Assembly: GCA_001189095.1 (NCBI GenBank)
Contig: LFCK01000001.1
Span: forward strand, 310,001 to 374,000
Reading direction: 5' to 3'
DNA length: 64,000 nucleotides
Source of the DNA: Parcubacteria bacterium C7867-001
GTDB taxonomy: Bacteria; Patescibacteria; Paceibacteria; UBA9973; UBA2103
This document shows positions 32,284 to 40,326 of this stretch, piece after piece. A program made the position numbers and the translations under genes. The first letter of the stretch is position 1; each line of letters starts with the position of its first letter. Under the pieces are notes generated by a model. The model saw only the letters and a list, made by a program, of their open reading frames with translations. It made no database searches and was not told the origin of the DNA.

Positions 32284-32949
32284 TTAGTTAACCTCGATCG
32301 CAGCAAGATAGTAGAGGCTTCCGCCGCGGAACGCTGGATAGAGCTCATCATTCCGAAGCGAACGCGGCCCACCAATGTCAGGCCATGGGTCGAGGACACC
32401 ACCGCCCGTGATGTTCGGTTGGTAGCCTCCGCCGATGTATTCGATTTCCGTGAGAAGTACCGCGTGACCGCGAGCACCCATGACGAGCGGCCGGTCCTGC
32501 GCGAGACTGTTCACGATGTACGTGTTGTCGATTGCGATTATACCGCTCGAGAGATCCATGAGACGGACCACGCGCGAAGTAAACTCTTCACCATCATCCG
32601 AGATCCAGCGGCGGTTCATCGCTCTGGTCATCGTCAAGTCCGTCGCCGGCATGTTGACCAGAGAGCCGTACGCCTGTTCGACGATACGCTCTTGCGACAC
32701 TTCGTAGCCATAGTAGCGGAACAGCATCGAGATTGTCGCTGCCCAGCACCACTGCGACTGGAACTGCTGGCTGTAGTTCGCCGCAATCGAGTCCATTGGG
32801 ACCTGAGCGACGCACTGTGGCCCGTAGTATCCCGGCACACATCGGTATTCTGCAGACGCCTTTTTCGGGAACAAAAGGGTTGCGCCTAATGCTCCCGCTC
32901 CGAGTAGAAGCCCGCGACGGGCAAGCTGGTTTTTCTTCTCGTCTTCCAA
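32284..32949 (-). CDS. Exported papain-like cysteine peptidase
   Basis: FQSQWCWAATISMLFRYYG (about residue 76) carries the catalytic Cys with the WCWAA signature of papain-like bacterial peptidases (C39/C70-like). RGHAVLLTEIEYIGG carries the His, and VLDPWPDIGG the third residue. An N-terminal ARRGLLLGAGALGATLLF segment looks like a Tat signal peptide, followed by a possible processing site after KKASA. The start is a TTG at 32949 with AAGGAG upstream, since no in-frame ATG fits. A promoter TTGCGG-17-TATTGT (33027-32999) is present. It may process bacteriocin-like or surface proteins, or be an effector; this is inference. Confidence 0.8.
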   Translation of the reverse strand: MEDEKKNQLARRGLLLGAGALGATLLFPKKASAEYRCVPGYYGPQCVAQVPMDSIAANYSQQFQSQWCWAATISMLFRYYGYEVSQERIVEQAYGSLVNMPATDLTMTRAMNRRWISDDGEEFTSRVVRLMDLSSGIIAIDNTYIVNSLAQDRPLVMGARGHAVLLTEIEYIGGGYQPNITGGGVLDPWPDIGGPRSLRNDELYPAFRGGSLYYLAAIEVN

Positions 32950-33030
32950 TGTCGTCTCCTTTTCCTCTTGGGAGAACCGTCGAAAAATCGACTGTTCGAC
33001 AATACCGCAACTCCAAAACGACCGCAATAG

Positions 33031-33061
33031 AAAAAGGCCGCACAACGTGCGGCCTTTTTCT
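33031..33061 (-). terminator. Terminator of rplI
   Basis: AAAAAGGCCGCAC and GTGCGGCCTTTTT around AAC; works in both directions, placed after rplI on the - strand. Confidence 0.9.
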
Positions 33062-33078
33062 ATACTCTCTTTAACTTA

Positions 33079-33504
33079 TTACTCCGCTTCAACAACGATG
33101 GAGATTTTGCCGAAGTTTTCGCCAAAGGCGACTGGAATATCAAACGTGCCAGATTCCTTGATTGGCTTCTCGAGCGAAATAGCGTCTTCCGGAAGCTTGG
33201 TCATTAGAGCGATTTCCTTCGCATCGATGCCGTCATAGAGGTGGCCTTTTTCGTTCACCTTCTTCTTGAAGACGATGCGCTCTTCTGCAAGTGCAGCAAG
33301 GCGTTCCTCCACGAGCTTCACGTCTACCATCTTCTTGTCTGCTTCAGCCTTACGAGCAGCTTCCGCCTTCTGGCGCAACGCTGGGGTCGCCTGCACCGCT
33401 ATCTTGCGAGGGATAAGGAAGTTAATGGCATGGCCATCCGCTGCATCTATCTCCTGCCAAGCATGGCCCAAGCCCTTCTGCGATTTCAAAAGAATTACTT
33501 TCAT
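33079..33504 (-). CDS. rplI: Ribosomal protein bL9 (divergent)
   Basis: MKVILLKSQKGLGHAWQEID followed by GHAINFLIPRKIAVQAT matches the N-terminal rRNA-binding domain of bL9 (consensus MKVILL..LG..G, DGYARNFLIP.G.A..AT). A long charged helix (about residues 40-75) connects to the C-terminal domain. The glycine-rich turn is altered, and 141 residues is slightly short. bL9 is absent from several CPR lineages, so its presence helps place the genome. TAGGAT 9 bases upstream suggests a nearly leaderless mRNA. Confidence 0.87.
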   Translation of the reverse strand: MKVILLKSQKGLGHAWQEIDAADGHAINFLIPRKIAVQATPALRQKAEAARKAEADKKMVDVKLVEERLAALAEERIVFKKKVNEKGHLYDGIDAKEIALMTKLPEDAISLEKPIKESGTFDIPVAFGENFGKISIVVEAE

Positions 33505-33516
33505 GATTCGCCCATC

Positions 33517-34578
33517 CTACCCTTTCACCTGCTCTCCTGCAACCGCAGGGATATCCTGCGGAATCGCGTCATACACCGAAGCGGACTGGCCTTCCGGCGG
33601 AACCAGAAGCGTACCTGCGAGTATCTTGTTGTTCGCTATAGCAAAGCCGAGCACGACCACAACAACGGTGAGCGCACCGATAGAGGCTGAACCGCGCGGC
33701 AGGCGCTGATGGAAGAGTGCGGCAGCACCGAGCAAGAGTATGAAGAAGGCCGCTATCGTGAGGAAGACGAGTGAAGAGGCTGAGCGTGGCGCAAACGAAG
33801 CGAGGGCAAAGGGTGATGCTGTTTCAGCTGCGAGCACCTGCGGATTTGCTTCCGCGCGAGCAGGAATGGTCGTCGTTGAGATGCGAGCGACCGTGGTGGT
33901 CCCTTGATTGGTGGTCGTTGCAGCAGCAACCGTCGGCGTCCCCGGAATTTTCTTCGGGCTCGTAGTCGTGACTTTCGCGGGAACCTGTACGTAAATGACT
34001 TGCTGCGGCTTCGCGAAGTACTGCACCACGAAGACTGATTCCCTTCCTTCGTAAGTACCCGTCGCCATACCGACCCCGATCTCAGTGAATCCAGCGCCGA
34101 GGAGATTCGCGCGATGCGTCGGTGAATCCATCCATGCGTCCACCACATCCTGCGAGTCGGTGAAGTTGACTGCGAGATTCTCTCCTGCGTTCTGGAAGCG
34201 ATAGCCCGCTTTCTGTATCCAACTCCACGGCACCGTGCCGTCAGGGCTCACATGCGCGAAGTAGCCGTTCTTCGCCATGTCTTCCGCTTTTGCGCGTGCG
34301 GCAGTAGCAAGCGTCTCATTCCACGTGACAGTAGCAAGATGATTATCCGAACGAGCATCATTCGTATAGGCGGTAATAGCGGCCGGAAGCACGCTCGCCA
34401 CGAAGTCCTGCGTACGGAATCCGACGAACATCTGCGCAAGGGTGAGCGCCTCGATGAGCACAGCAAACGAGAGTGCCATGATGATGGCCTCTTTGCGGAG
34501 GACGTGCGGGTGATGATTGTTCCCTTCCGAAGGAAGGAAGGTTCGATGGAGGCGCGTAAATAAGCCGTCCTGTTGCAT
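33517..34578 (-). CDS. CAP-domain (SCP/PR-1, YkwD-like) membrane protein
   Basis: A membrane helix near residues 35-55 is followed by an extracellular CAP domain (about 85-205) with NDARSDNHLATVTWNETLA, YFAHVSPDGTVPWSW, AGENLAVNF and SPTHRANLLG. Then come a Pro/Thr-rich linker and two further hydrophobic helices near 270-325. Bacterial CAP proteins are surface or secreted; their activity is poorly known. TATAAT lies 6 bases before the ATG. Tail after the second helix is short. Confidence 0.88.
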   Translation of the reverse strand: MQQDGLFTRLHRTFLPSEGNNHHPHVLRKEAIIMALSFAVLIEALTLAQMFVGFRTQDFVASVLPAAITAYTNDARSDNHLATVTWNETLATAARAKAEDMAKNGYFAHVSPDGTVPWSWIQKAGYRFQNAGENLAVNFTDSQDVVDAWMDSPTHRANLLGAGFTEIGVGMATGTYEGRESVFVVQYFAKPQQVIYVQVPAKVTTTSPKKIPGTPTVAAATTTNQGTTTVARISTTTIPARAEANPQVLAAETASPFALASFAPRSASSLVFLTIAAFFILLLGAAALFHQRLPRGSASIGALTVVVVVLGFAIANNKILAGTLLVPPEGQSASVYDAIPQDIPAVAGEQVKG

Positions 34579-34593
34579 AGTCTCATTATACCA

Positions 34594-34627
34594 CGAAAAA
34601 GCCCGGCTGGAAGGCCGGGCTTTTTCG
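34594..34627 (-). terminator. Terminator of the surface-protein gene
   Basis: GAAAAAGCCCGGC and GCCGGGCTTTTTC, bidirectional in sequence, located just after the surface-protein gene on the - strand. Confidence 0.9.
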
Positions 34628-34644
34628 TTGCTTATCGCGTCTCG

Positions 34645-37509
34645 TTAGTCGAGCGGCGGAAGCGGGAGGTTAAGAGTCGAGCAGTAGATATTGTTGATCA
34701 TGCGCTGCGTCGTCTTGTAGACATATCCGGTTGGATGCGTCTTTGCTGGAATGCCGGAGTTCGGAAGGCCAACCCACGGAGCAAGCACGTCATCCATGTA
34801 CTTCAACTGGAAGGCGCGTACTGCTGCGTCCGTAAGCGGACCGAAGAAGCCGGTGATCGGGAGGCCTGAACCCATGTGGTCATTGAGGAACTGCTGGAGC
34901 TCCTTCACTTCCGTCGTGTCGTTCTGACGACCAAGACCCATGAAGGTCGAGAGAAGCGGGCCGCACTGGGTTGCTGCACCGAGCACCGAGCCCGTGCTGC
35001 TGCCCTTCTTCTTGCCGCCACTGCCGTTCGTGAAGCCCGGTGTGTTCGGGGTGTCATTGCTTTCCTTCGTGTTCGTGAAGGTGCAGGTCACCGTTTCGCC
35101 AGCCGAGAGTCCGATCGATTCAGGGTCAGATTCGTCGCTGCAGGATGCCGAAGAGAGATCCCAGCCTTCAGGAACCACTTCGCCGACATCATAGCTGCCC
35201 GGCGTAAGGCTCGAGAAGGTGCGAGTTGCCGTTCCGTTCTCCGTAAGGAGATCGAAGCCACCCTCAGAAACTTCTGAGATCGTTTCGCTTACGAAGTGGA
35301 AGAGGCCGTTGCCACCTTCCGAATTCTTAACGATAACGATCGTGCCGGTGGTCGGTTCTTCGTTGTTGTCTTCAGTCGGAACGTTCCAAGCAACGCAGTA
35401 ATACGTGCTGCCTACCTGCGGATTGCGGATGTAATCCCAGTTGTCGTAGTTGAGACCATCGTTGCTGCACGAGAACTCAGCCGAAACCGTGTTCGAGTTG
35501 CTCTGATGATCAGGTCCGTAGGTGAACGGAATGTAACCCTCCTGAAGAAGTTCGCGAAGGCGAATCTCCGTGTTTCCTTCAAGCGGGATGTTCATCGTGA
35601 CGGTACCGTCCTCGCCTGTGAGACCAGAGGGCGTGTAGCCAGTTGCATGACCAACAAAGGCCTTGCCCGGATCATTCGAGGTCTGATTACCCCACTCGAA
35701 CTGCCAGCCTGATTCAAGATGGCAGGAAGGATGAGTGTCGAGGAAGTCTGCTGCCGTGTCAGCGTCAGTCACATGGGACGAACCCATTGCGTTTGGAAGA
35801 TCTGATTCGTCCTCACAGACGATCTTTGTTGCGATGACCGTAATCTGATCTGGGTCTTCGCAGCCCGTAACCTTCACCTCGACGACGATGTCGTTGAAGT
35901 CCTGATCGTTGATGATGCCGGTCTGATCATCGAAGCCGATGACGTAGGTATTGTCCGACGGATTGTAGACAACTGCGTGGTTGTTTTCATCCGAGCTCTC
36001 ACCCTGATCGGTTGCCCATGTGCCAACGAGCGTCTCGCCGTTGTACGCCTTGATAGCGAAGCCAACACCCGGTGCGTTCACATCTGCAACATCGATGTTG
36101 AAGGTGCCGCCCGGAGTCGTCGTTGCCGCGTCATCAAAGAGCGGAACGAAATTCGAGAGACTGCCGTCGGTGTAGTAACCGAAGACATGATGGTAACCAG
36201 AAAGCTTCTTGAGGAGCTTTGCCGAGAAATGAATGGTGTTACCCGAGCCATCCCACGTCTGGGTATTGACCTGATCATCGTCAGCGTCAACGCCGTAGCT
36301 GTAGAAATCGAGGACCTGCTGGAGCGTCATTTCGTTGCTCGAGCCGAGTTCGATAACTTCTTCGCTGTTCGACGGAGCTGCACAGCTGTTCTGGATTACT
36401 GGGGTGCAGATACCATCGTTTTCTTCATATCCTTCTGGGACTGAAGGCTGGTCCTCAGGAATGTTGTCGCATACGTCGGTCGGAGGAGGCGGGGGCAATT
36501 CACCGCAGTCCGTTCCGTCGACTGTGAGCTTGTAGAGGAGACCTGCTGGATTCGTTGCCATGGTGCCGCCTGACTGAGCGAAGTTGGTCACCGTGAACTC
36601 AATCGTGTTCGTCCCTGCATTGAGGTCGCCAGCTGGGATGCTGTAGGAATCCTGCCCACCTGCGCTGTAGTTGAACTCGCCAGCATCAGCACCCACTGGG
36701 TTTCCATTGATAGAAACCGTGTAGGAATTGTCTGCTGCGATCATGAGCGTAGCGCCCGTCGGAGCACCCGTCACCAAGAAGCTCTTGGTGAAGGTTTCAG
36801 ACATGGTATTTACCGCGTCAGCGATTGGGTTCTCGCCCCAGATCCAGATTGCGGTCGGAATCGAAGCGGTCCATCCCAAGTGAATCGGGCTCACCGCAAA
36901 AGATGCGCTACCGTCCTCAAGCGTCGTAGTGTCGCTGTAGATCACGCAGGAAGAAGGGGTCGGGGGATTTTCCTCCTCTGGGTTCACCGTGACCGTTGTC
37001 TCGCAGGTAATCGGATCTTCATCCTCTTCACCTCCCGAAATGGTTGCGGTGTAGGTCGTGGTGTCAGTAGGAGATACCTCTGACGTGTCTCCATCGCCAA
37101 GCGAGCCAACACCGTTGTCGACGGTTGCAGACGCTTCATCAGCATCTTCGCCCTCGATATTGAGCGTAAGGGTGGTGCTACCTCCCTCCGTTATCGTTGA
37201 AGGGTCGGCGACAAGAGAACAGGTGAGATTTTCGTTCTCCTCTTCATCATCGTCCTCTCCGACGCACGGATGATCTTCGTCAACGAGAAAATCGTCGTCG
37301 TGATTTGAGTGACCGTTCCAACCATCTTCGTCAACGTTGATGACGTTACCGTTATGGCAGATATCTACTTTATGTTCTTCGTTCTCATTATTTGTTGCAA
37401 GTGCCGAAATTGGGAACACTGCCGCAACGATAGCGAACATGAGAACGCTCGCCGTGAGAGCGAGGGAGCGTCGAGAAACCGACGCAGGGCCTATAAGGAA
37501 ATTGTCCAT
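34645..37509 (-). CDS. Large surface protein with DUF4114-like, prealbumin-like and peptidoglycan-binding-like domains
   Basis: 954 residues from the preferred ATG 37509, with a signal peptide (SLALTASVLMFAIVAAVFPISALA). Early parts include a DICHNGN/DDDFLVDEDHPC repeat-like segment, a very acidic linker, and beta-sandwich regions with CSLVADPSTI and TYTATIS. A DUF4114-like region (GFAIKAYNGETLVGTW through DQDFNDIVVEV) lies mid-protein, then a prealbumin/SpaA-like domain (TIVIVKNSEGG through GETVTCTFTN). The C-terminus (LQQFLNDHMGSGLPITG, FFGPLTDAAVRAFQ) is the peptidoglycan-binding-like end typical of Parcubacteria surface proteins. It probably acts in attachment to the wall or a host; that is inference. 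Confidence 0.87.
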   Translation of the reverse strand: MDNFLIGPASVSRRSLALTASVLMFAIVAAVFPISALATNNENEEHKVDICHNGNVINVDEDGWNGHSNHDDDFLVDEDHPCVGEDDDEEENENLTCSLVADPSTITEGGSTTLTLNIEGEDADEASATVDNGVGSLGDGDTSEVSPTDTTTYTATISGGEEDEDPITCETTVTVNPEEENPPTPSSCVIYSDTTTLEDGSASFAVSPIHLGWTASIPTAIWIWGENPIADAVNTMSETFTKSFLVTGAPTGATLMIAADNSYTVSINGNPVGADAGEFNYSAGGQDSYSIPAGDLNAGTNTIEFTVTNFAQSGGTMATNPAGLLYKLTVDGTDCGELPPPPPTDVCDNIPEDQPSVPEGYEENDGICTPVIQNSCAAPSNSEEVIELGSSNEMTLQQVLDFYSYGVDADDDQVNTQTWDGSGNTIHFSAKLLKKLSGYHHVFGYYTDGSLSNFVPLFDDAATTTPGGTFNIDVADVNAPGVGFAIKAYNGETLVGTWATDQGESSDENNHAVVYNPSDNTYVIGFDDQTGIINDQDFNDIVVEVKVTGCEDPDQITVIATKIVCEDESDLPNAMGSSHVTDADTAADFLDTHPSCHLESGWQFEWGNQTSNDPGKAFVGHATGYTPSGLTGEDGTVTMNIPLEGNTEIRLRELLQEGYIPFTYGPDHQSNSNTVSAEFSCSNDGLNYDNWDYIRNPQVGSTYYCVAWNVPTEDNNEEPTTGTIVIVKNSEGGNGLFHFVSETISEVSEGGFDLLTENGTATRTFSSLTPGSYDVGEVVPEGWDLSSASCSDESDPESIGLSAGETVTCTFTNTKESNDTPNTPGFTNGSGGKKKGSSTGSVLGAATQCGPLLSTFMGLGRQNDTTEVKELQQFLNDHMGSGLPITGFFGPLTDAAVRAFQLKYMDDVLAPWVGLPNSGIPAKTHPTGYVYKTTQRMINNIYCSTLNLPLPPLD

Positions 37510-37790
37510 GGATAAATCCGGATTAATATGACGCACATGTATAAGTCCGGAAGCCAGGGTTCTTCCGTTATTGCCGCACTTTCCACAGTGTGGACTTATA
37601 ATGATACAGCGTCAAGCGTTTTCCACGGCAACTGTTACGGCGTAGAAACTAAAACTAGTCAACAGCAGAATTCCAGCGTTCGAGGACGAATTTCATCAAT
37701 TGACAAGTACTGGCGGTGCCGTAATATTCGAACGGTAGAGCTTGCTCTTTTCTCCTTACGTGGCGAAACGTTCGTCACCAACTGAAGATT
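37510..37790. other. Intergenic stretch upstream of the surface-protein gene
   Basis: No credible protein gene. On the + strand a possible promoter TTGACA-16-TAATAT sits near 37700-37727, followed by small hairpins (AGAGC/GCTCT and GTGACGAACG-type pairing near 37761-37779). It could make a short RNA ending at the long hairpin at 37792-37874. On the - strand it must hold the surface-protein promoter, where a TATTAA box lies 13 bases before the start. Confidence 0.35.
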
Positions 37791-37791
37791 C

Positions 37792-37874
37792 GCGTGCTTG
37801 CCCGAGGTGGGCCCAAAAAACTCCAATGGCGACATTGGTTTCCAGGGTTTTGGGCCCGCCTCGTTTAAGCACGC
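37792..37874. repeat. 83-bp near-perfect palindrome
   Basis: Arms pair as GCGTGCTT (37792-37799) with AAGCACGC (37867-37874), CGAGG with CCTCG, GGGCCCAAAA (37809-37818) with TTTTGGGCCC (37848-37857), and an inner CCAATG/CATTGG hairpin. It ends three bases before the -35 box of leader 3. It may be a bidirectional transcription barrier or a foldback repeat. Confidence 0.75.
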
Positions 37875-37876
37875 AT

Positions 37877-37904
37877 TTGACGTTCCGCGAGACCTTTATA
37901 TACT
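37877..37904 (+). promoter_or_regulatory. Promoter of leader ORF 3
   Basis: TTGACG (37877-37882), 16 bases, TATACT (37899-37904). The leader ATG is 7 bases after the -10. Confidence 0.7.
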
Positions 37905-37911
37905 GAAGAGT

Positions 37912-37977
37912 ATGCATACGTTCGCAATGATGGCATCGATGAGTACCCCTCGCTCGAGGAGCTTTTTGATGCACTAA
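37912..37977 (+). CDS. Leader peptide 3 (21 codons, methionine-rich)
   Basis: Leaderless 21-codon ORF with five methionines (MHTFAMMASM at its start, MH at its end) and two Arg codons. Its distal codons contain GAGG (37956-37959) and TTTTTG (37963-37968), complementary to CCTC (38005-38008) and CAAAAA (37997-38002) in the 5' arm of the downstream terminator. This is the third case of the same leader, antiterminator, terminator order. Methionine is the plausible control residue. Confidence 0.6.
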   Translation: MHTFAMMASMSTPRSRSFLMH

Positions 37978-37996
37978 TCCCTTCCCCATCCTGCAG

Positions 37997-38032
37997 CAAA
38001 AACCCCTCAGCACCTGAGGGGTTTTTGATTTT
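37997..38032 (+). terminator. Attenuator 3 upstream of the 38096 gene
   Basis: Perfect 14-bp stem (37997-38010 with 38014-38027), followed by ATTTT. It lies between the leader ORF and the gene. Confidence 0.8.
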
Positions 38033-38033
38033 A

Positions 38034-38071
38034 GAACCATCATGCTGCCGGGGAAATGGTTCTTCGGCAGC
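38034..38071 (+). promoter_or_regulatory. H-type pseudoknot in the 5' UTR of the 38096 gene
   Basis: Stem 1: GAACCAT (38034-38040) with ATGGTTC (38056-38062). Stem 2: GCTGCCG (38044-38050), inside the loop of stem 1, with CGGCAGC (38065-38071). Both are perfect 7-bp pairings. Next, GTCG/CGAC encloses the AAAGGA ribosome site. This suggests a second layer of control, perhaps ligand or protein binding. Confidence 0.55.
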
Positions 38072-38095
38072 TCGTGAGTCGAAAGGAATACGACA

Positions 38096-38518
38096 ATGAA
38101 ACGTTCGGAATGCTCGGATGGCACGCTCCTATTCGCGATAACCGCGGTATCGGAGAAGCTCGGGTATACGGCGCTACCCCGCAAGGTCATCGCCTTCCAC
38201 ATCTACGACAACGAGGATGAGGAATTCTGCCTCGTTACGCAGATACATCCCAAACAACACCGACTCCTCACCTTCTCGGACTCGATTCGAGTGCGGGGTA
38301 GACGACGGGACACGAATCTGGTGCTTGAGCAGTTCTGCAAGAAGCATGACGTGAGCCCTGAGCTCGTGTTCATGCGCGTCGGGAAATCGGAAGAAGACTT
38401 GTACCCGTTCTGGTCGCGAGTCCGCGCGATTAATGACTACCCGCACTGGGAGACCATCGATCCGTGGCCGTTCGGAATAACGTACGAGTTCGACGATCCC
38501 GACAGCCTCGATCTCTAA
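38096..38518 (+). CDS. Hypothetical protein, 140 aa (paralogue A)
   Basis: No known family recognised. It aligns by eye with the next gene: LLFAITAVSEKLGYTALPRKV here and LIAIICGAAGILRHTELPKRV there, followed by similar beta-rich and charged regions, so the two look like diverged duplicates. Aromatic C-terminus (YPHWETIDPWPFG). No signal or membrane helix. It is expressed through leader 3, attenuator 3 and a pseudoknot, the most elaborate 5' region in the window. The ATG has AAAGGA upstream. Confidence 0.72.
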   Translation: MKRSECSDGTLLFAITAVSEKLGYTALPRKVIAFHIYDNEDEEFCLVTQIHPKQHRLLTFSDSIRVRGRRRDTNLVLEQFCKKHDVSPELVFMRVGKSEEDLYPFWSRVRAINDYPHWETIDPWPFGITYEFDDPDSLDL

Positions 38519-38547
38519 CCGTCCTAGTCGGAAGAAGGAGAAGCAAC

Positions 38548-38961
38548 ATGGGACTCAATAAGGAACAGGCGCTCATCGCGATAATCTGCGGAGCGGCGGG
38601 AATCCTCCGACATACGGAACTGCCGAAGCGAGTCGTGAGCCTGAAGTATCTGAAGGATGGAAGATATGAAATCACCGTCTGGAAGAACACTGACGAAAAC
38701 GACTGGCGAAAGCTCGATACTGAAAAGCAGTTCGTTGTGGGTGAAGCCCGACAGACGATAGAGCACAACTCGGCCGAGGCTCACAAATGCGTCAAACGAT
38801 GCATTGGGGAATACGAAATCCAGAACGACTTCGTATTCCGTGAGTTCGAAAGCGACAGCGCCCACAAGCAGTGCCACTGGACGCTCGTGCACCACTACTC
38901 GCTGTTCATACGGTATGTAGCGGGAATTGGCGTCCCGATCTCGCGAATATTCGGAGATTAA
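38548..38961 (+). CDS. Hypothetical protein, 137 aa (paralogue B)
   Basis: Second member of the duplicated pair. The ATG at 38548 follows AAGGAG by 6 bases; the longer reading frame from 38464 overlaps the first gene and lacks a ribosome site. Four cysteines and several histidines occur in the C-terminal half (KCVKRCIGEY, KQCHWTLVHHY), which could bind metal, though no standard motif fits. It lies 29 bases after paralogue A in the same operon and ends at a bidirectional terminator. Confidence 0.72.
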   Translation: MGLNKEQALIAIICGAAGILRHTELPKRVVSLKYLKDGRYEITVWKNTDENDWRKLDTEKQFVVGEARQTIEHNSAEAHKCVKRCIGEYEIQNDFVFREFESDSAHKQCHWTLVHHYSLFIRYVAGIGVPISRIFGD

Positions 38962-38974
38962 GGAATGAAACTAC

Positions 38975-39002
38975 GACGCGTCCCAGAGGGACGCGTCTTT
39001 TC
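38975..39002. terminator. Bidirectional terminator between paralogue B and ctpA
   Basis: GACGCGTCCC and GGGACGCGTC around AGA, then TTTTCTT. Confidence 0.9.
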
Positions 39003-40253
39003 TTATTTGCCGGTCGTGAGGAATTGAATAGCGCGGTCCTTTTGAGGATCTTTCCCCGCCGTAAAATCTTGCTGCGTACGCTCCACCTTTATATCCGGAA
39101 TGAGGCCACCATCGCTGATTGAGCGGCCAGAAGGCGTAAGCCACCGAGCGACCGTCACTTTGAGCGAGCCGCCATCGATGTCGACGAGTTCCTGCACCGA
39201 GCCTTTACCGAAGGAGCGCGTTCCGATGAGTGTTGCGACTTTTGCATCCTGCAGCGCACCCGCGAGAATTTCAGACGCGGAGGCCGAGCCTTGATCGATG
39301 AGAATAACGATTTTAGTTCCCGCAGGAATGCCACCGGTTCCGAGACTCTCGTGCACGATATTTTCCTGCTTACCTTTATAGTCTTCAGTCACGACGGTGC
39401 CGCCTTTCGGGAGGAAGTGGCTCGCCATGTTTACTGCAGACTCAAGGTAGCCGCCCGGATTGCCGCGCAAATCGATGACGAGTCTCGTCGCACCGCTCGC
39501 TCGGAAGGTGGCGAGTGCATTAGAAAAAAGCTGACCTGAGTTCTGGGTAAAGCTGTAGAGCGCGATGGTGTAGACGCCGCTCTTCGCATCGTAGGACGCG
39601 TCAATGGTCGGCACTTGGATGGTGTCGCGAGTGATGGTGAGCTCGACTGGCTTTCCTTCGCGCGCGAAAACGAAGGCAACGGTCGTTCCCTTTTCTCCAC
39701 GAATCAAATGCACTGCTTCATCGGTCGACATGCCATCGGTCGACTTTTCATTTATAGAGACAATGAGATCGCCCGCATGCACGCCTGCGCGCTCAGCCGG
39801 CGTTCCTTTGAGCGGCGCAATGACCGTTAGGATTCCCTCCTTATTAACGCCGAGCTCGATACCCACGCCACCGAAATTTCCCGCGATATTTTCCTGAAAG
39901 ACCTTCGCTTCTGATGGTGGGAAGAAGACGGTGTACGGATCACCATAGGAAGCCGTGAGTCCCTCGATGAGTCCCCAGATTTTCTCCTTTGTTTCGGGAA
40001 TGGTCGAGGATGCGTGCGTCTCGACAAACTTATCATCGAGCGCATGCCACGCTTTCCAGACACCCGCGAGATTCACTGACTCGTCCGCTGAGGAATTAAG
40101 ACCATCATGTACGAACGGAATAGATTTCACCAAGAAACCGTTCGTGTCGTGCGCGCCAATGTAGAGACCACCGATGAACGAAACGACTGCAACGAGCGCA
40201 GCAGCAGCGCCCATCTGGACGAAAAGTTTTGATGCGCGCGAAGGTGCAGCCAT
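39003..40253 (-). CDS. ctpA: C-terminal processing serine peptidase (S41, CtpA-like)
   Basis: Exported protease acting in the cell envelope. An N-terminal membrane anchor (about residues 10-32) precedes a PDZ domain (GGVGIELGVNKEG through AGVHAGDLIVSINE) and the S41 domain. LIDQGSASASEI contains the catalytic serine and GTRSFGKGSVQ the lysine. Length 416 is normal. I place the start at 40253 with GGAG upstream, over an in-frame start at 40277. It may trim surface or wall enzymes; the M23 and CAP proteins are possible but unproven targets. Confidence 0.93.
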   Translation of the reverse strand: MAAPSRASKLFVQMGAAAALVAVVSFIGGLYIGAHDTNGFLVKSIPFVHDGLNSSADESVNLAGVWKAWHALDDKFVETHASSTIPETKEKIWGLIEGLTASYGDPYTVFFPPSEAKVFQENIAGNFGGVGIELGVNKEGILTVIAPLKGTPAERAGVHAGDLIVSINEKSTDGMSTDEAVHLIRGEKGTTVAFVFAREGKPVELTITRDTIQVPTIDASYDAKSGVYTIALYSFTQNSGQLFSNALATFRASGATRLVIDLRGNPGGYLESAVNMASHFLPKGGTVVTEDYKGKQENIVHESLGTGGIPAGTKIVILIDQGSASASEILAGALQDAKVATLIGTRSFGKGSVQELVDIDGGSLKVTVARWLTPSGRSISDGGLIPDIKVERTQQDFTAGKDPQKDRAIQFLTTGK

Positions 40254-40326
40254 AATGTGCTCCATTATAACATTCATGTGTAAAAGCTAGCTGGTATCGG
40301 GCGTGGACGCGCTATACTTTTTACAA

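Noticed and set aside
37528..37785. 85-codon + strand ORF upstream of the 83-bp palindrome
   Set aside because: No ribosome site, overlaps the surface-protein 5' region, and composition is not protein-like.
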